A DNA stretch of 64,000 nucleotides from assembly GCF_018614095.1 (NCBI RefSeq), contig NZ_JAGGOY010000046.1, forward strand, positions 94,797 to 158,796, read 5' to 3'. Each line of letters begins with the position of its first letter. Position 1 is the stretch's first letter. Below are positions 63,401 to 64,000 of the stretch, one piece after another. The stretch comes from Streptomyces sp. ISL-87 (lineage in GTDB: Bacteria; Actinomycetota; Actinomycetes; Streptomycetales; Streptomycetaceae). A program made the translations under genes and the position numbers. Under the pieces are notes generated by a model. That model was not told where the DNA came from. It saw nothing but the letters and a program-made list of their open reading frames with translations, and ran no database searches.

Positions 63401-63816
63401 GCGGACTTGAAGCCGCCCGCCAGGAACGCGGAGATGGCGGAGTCGCCACCGTTGAGCGCGGCGGTCGCTTCACGACGGGTGCCCTTGCCGGCCGCCGCGA
63501 GGCTGTTGAGGAGCGAGGTGCGGTTGTCCACCGCGGTCTCCGACGCGTACCTGACGGCCAGGAAGTTCTGCACGTCGGCGTCGGACCCGGTCAACGCGGC
63601 AGCGGCGGCGGCACGAACGGCCGTTCCGCCCAGCACCCACGCCTTGACGACCTTGGCGCGGTCGGTGTCCGGCAGTCGGAACGGGTCGCCTTCCGGGGGC
63701 GGCGTCTCGGCCCAGGCTGCCGTGGGGTTGAGAACGAGGCTGGAAGTGGTGACGACGGCAGCAGTGGCCGCGACGGCGCCAAGAATGCGCCGCCTACTCC
63801 AATAAATGGTGTCCAA
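60454..63816 (-). CDS. Large Tat-exported ALF-repeat coiled-coil protein
   Basis: 1120 residues from TTG 63816, with AAGGA about seven bases upstream. The N-terminus SRRRILGAVAATAAVV is a twin-arginine signal with cleavage after AAWA (about 37). Two clusters of ALF-type repeats (short Ala-Leu-Phe-like helical units: AAAAALTGSDADVQNFLAVRY, EATAALNGGDSAISAFLAGG, AANAALSAGTPEALYEFLYV) flank long Ala/Glu/Lys coiled coils (about 250-600 and 830-960). Near the C-terminus are two hydrophobic helices (about 1010-1055) and VRWGIPTSEWKDWAHDTHELAF. The layout resembles Streptomyces polymorphic-toxin-like exported proteins, yet no catalytic toxin domain is visible at the end. Confidence 0.8.
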   Translation of the reverse strand: MDTIYWSRRRILGAVAATAAVVTTSSLVLNPTAAWAETPPPEGDPFRLPDTDRAKVVKAWVLGGTAVRAAAAAALTGSDADVQNFLAVRYASETAVDNRTSLLNSLAAAGKGTRREATAALNGGDSAISAFLAGGFKSAHVEDLRVATATVMATSGKAVTKAGNAALTDGSAAALEKFLTTDQFTARLEDMRVEASKLLMLAGPEVQKYANRALSGTEAEVEWFLDTGQHIARARDQEQSKIEELVAVATREGKTAEAKTKEAEEACARAVEAAAKAKEAAETAEAEARLAENDVVKAAQAARKAAEASKGASDAARMATNAANAAIQASRRASNAAMAASQAAAAAGNAASRAYRSAIDASKNAALSGKAKEDAAWCRKIAAHALATADQAEQAASAAQKCADIGSNAAGAARQAAATAEAAQRSAERSAGVAGAEAAEAQRQAQIATTNARIATNAAGTAQALASAAATAARNARNAAYSAAAHAIKAAEACEWAVTYAGQALDYANKSTEFANEATKAAEKATAAVVEAIKVEKDAREAEQQRLDHETQRAIEEMRLFAQAEARERAATEAKRSQAEQTSQTTKDLIAQAESALRAGNLAAATATGRKAALAVMDSHGIWSREAAQFALAGTDADIHAWVDSDRQIAQRQDDRESTVHLARISPSKVAFAATAALQSSDPDAAATFLRTGAIQAAAMDNRVVVARLLAEKPGRAVAEAANAALSAGTPEALYEFLYVTYEKAQREDDAVATAALLKTAGPYTKAHAQAILEGPAWMRRKFLASAQYETAQLDHDFATHVAAMQGAIAAAAKIADKAQEDAARAQEAAATARNAATEAREWAGKAEAAAARAVTSAQQANTYADQAEASARNAQASADQAKQAAATARFAARSANYSANQAITSARSALTSAANAKAYATQARASAILAGKNAIEAATAASEAHLEAKLKREAEDRAAAEYAAKEIAAAEAAKTNLADAPEHDKVRWGIPTSEWKDWAHDTHELAFYTAVGSVAAGVAGVLAGLTVAGIPLAMELAGVAIVLSVTTVVLDFATAFFTGMGYGFDSKEFWQSLGVAGLSLITMGKARLISKIPGVSHVAKELTSAAYDGFGAIVNRLIH

Positions 63817-64000
63817 AACGGTCCTTCGCTATCGGCGCATGGCGCGCCGCGAAAAGTGCGGCGTGGCCAGGGCAGCAAGGTGTGAGTCGCGTTTCATTCG
63901 CCGGACCATGGAACGCATTGCGAGGTCCGAGAGGTGCGCAGCATGACCCTACGCGGGACACATCGCTTTGGCTAGACGATAGATGATGGAGAATCAACTT
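63817..64000. promoter_or_regulatory. Upstream region of the ALF-repeat gene
   Basis: 184 bases to the window edge. The terminal part (63955-64000) is AT-rich (e.g. AGACGATAGATGATGGAGAATCAA) and is the likely promoter of the leftward gene. No CDS is supported. Confidence 0.4.

Overview
This is high-GC actinobacterial chromosome, almost certainly Streptomyces. It has third-position GC bias, many GTG/ATG starts coupled as ATGA or GTGA overlaps, a CebR-controlled cellobiose locus (cebEFG-bglC), a conservon (cvnABCD plus a CYP157-type P450) and twin-arginine and lipoprotein secreted proteins. No rRNA, tRNA, CRISPR array or insertion sequence was seen.

Layout. 1-3.5 kb: the 5' part of an alpha/beta hydrolase, a FadH-type 2,4-dienoyl-CoA reductase, a hotdog thioesterase and a small secreted protein. 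3.7-9.8 kb: an IclR regulator, a secreted tripeptidyl-aminopeptidase-type hydrolase with odd repeat insertions, secreted DUF4142 and DUF1996 proteins, an 8-bp tandem repeat and a sigma factor with a zinc-ligand tail. 9.8-15.8 kb: a PucR/CdaR-type regulator facing an apparent redox set (heme-binding membrane protein, NuoF-like protein fused to a ferredoxin, repeat lipoprotein). 15.8-18.5 kb: an ECF sigma factor/anti-sigma pair of SigK-RskA type next to what should be its target locus. Here that locus is a broken chimera of a molybdopterin oxidoreductase and a fasciclin-domain protein. 19-21.6 kb: a two-gene operon of a cysteine-synthase-like enzyme and an MFS exporter.

21.6-32.3 kb is a cellulose/cellobiose utilisation island: bglC, cebG, cebF, cebE and the divergent repressor cebR, then a GH6 exocellulase and a GH5 endoglucanase, and an internally deleted GH10 xylanase. 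Perfect CebR operators (TGGGAGCGCTCCCA) lie at bglC, between cebE and cebR, and between the GH5 and GH10 genes. 32.4-45.3 kb is an iron-regulated siderophore locus: a FecCD-type ABC importer, a binding lipoprotein, a FhuF-like ferric reductase, and a five-gene operon in the order ATP-grasp, IucA/IucC synthetase, MFS, IucA/IucC synthetase, PLP decarboxylase. This order matches pvsABCDE, which makes vibrioferrin in Vibrio. Three palindromic iron boxes control the locus.

45.8-51.2 kb is the conservon and a convergent terpene synthase; the P450 lacks the ExxR motif. 51.7-57.3 kb holds an orphan ABC binding lipoprotein and two divergent SpoIIE/PP2C phosphatases. 57.5-60.2 kb is a three-gene unit: HTH regulator, ImmA/IrrE-type metallopeptidase and MAB_1171c/DUF6545 membrane protein. 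The window ends with a 1120-residue Tat-exported, Ala-rich coiled-coil protein of ALF-repeat type and a small lectin-like remnant.

Two traits recur across the window. Short tandem repeats have expanded in linkers, termini and intergenic DNA, and several genes are damaged (fasciclin/oxidoreductase chimera, xylanase, a LacI-regulator tail, a lectin fragment).
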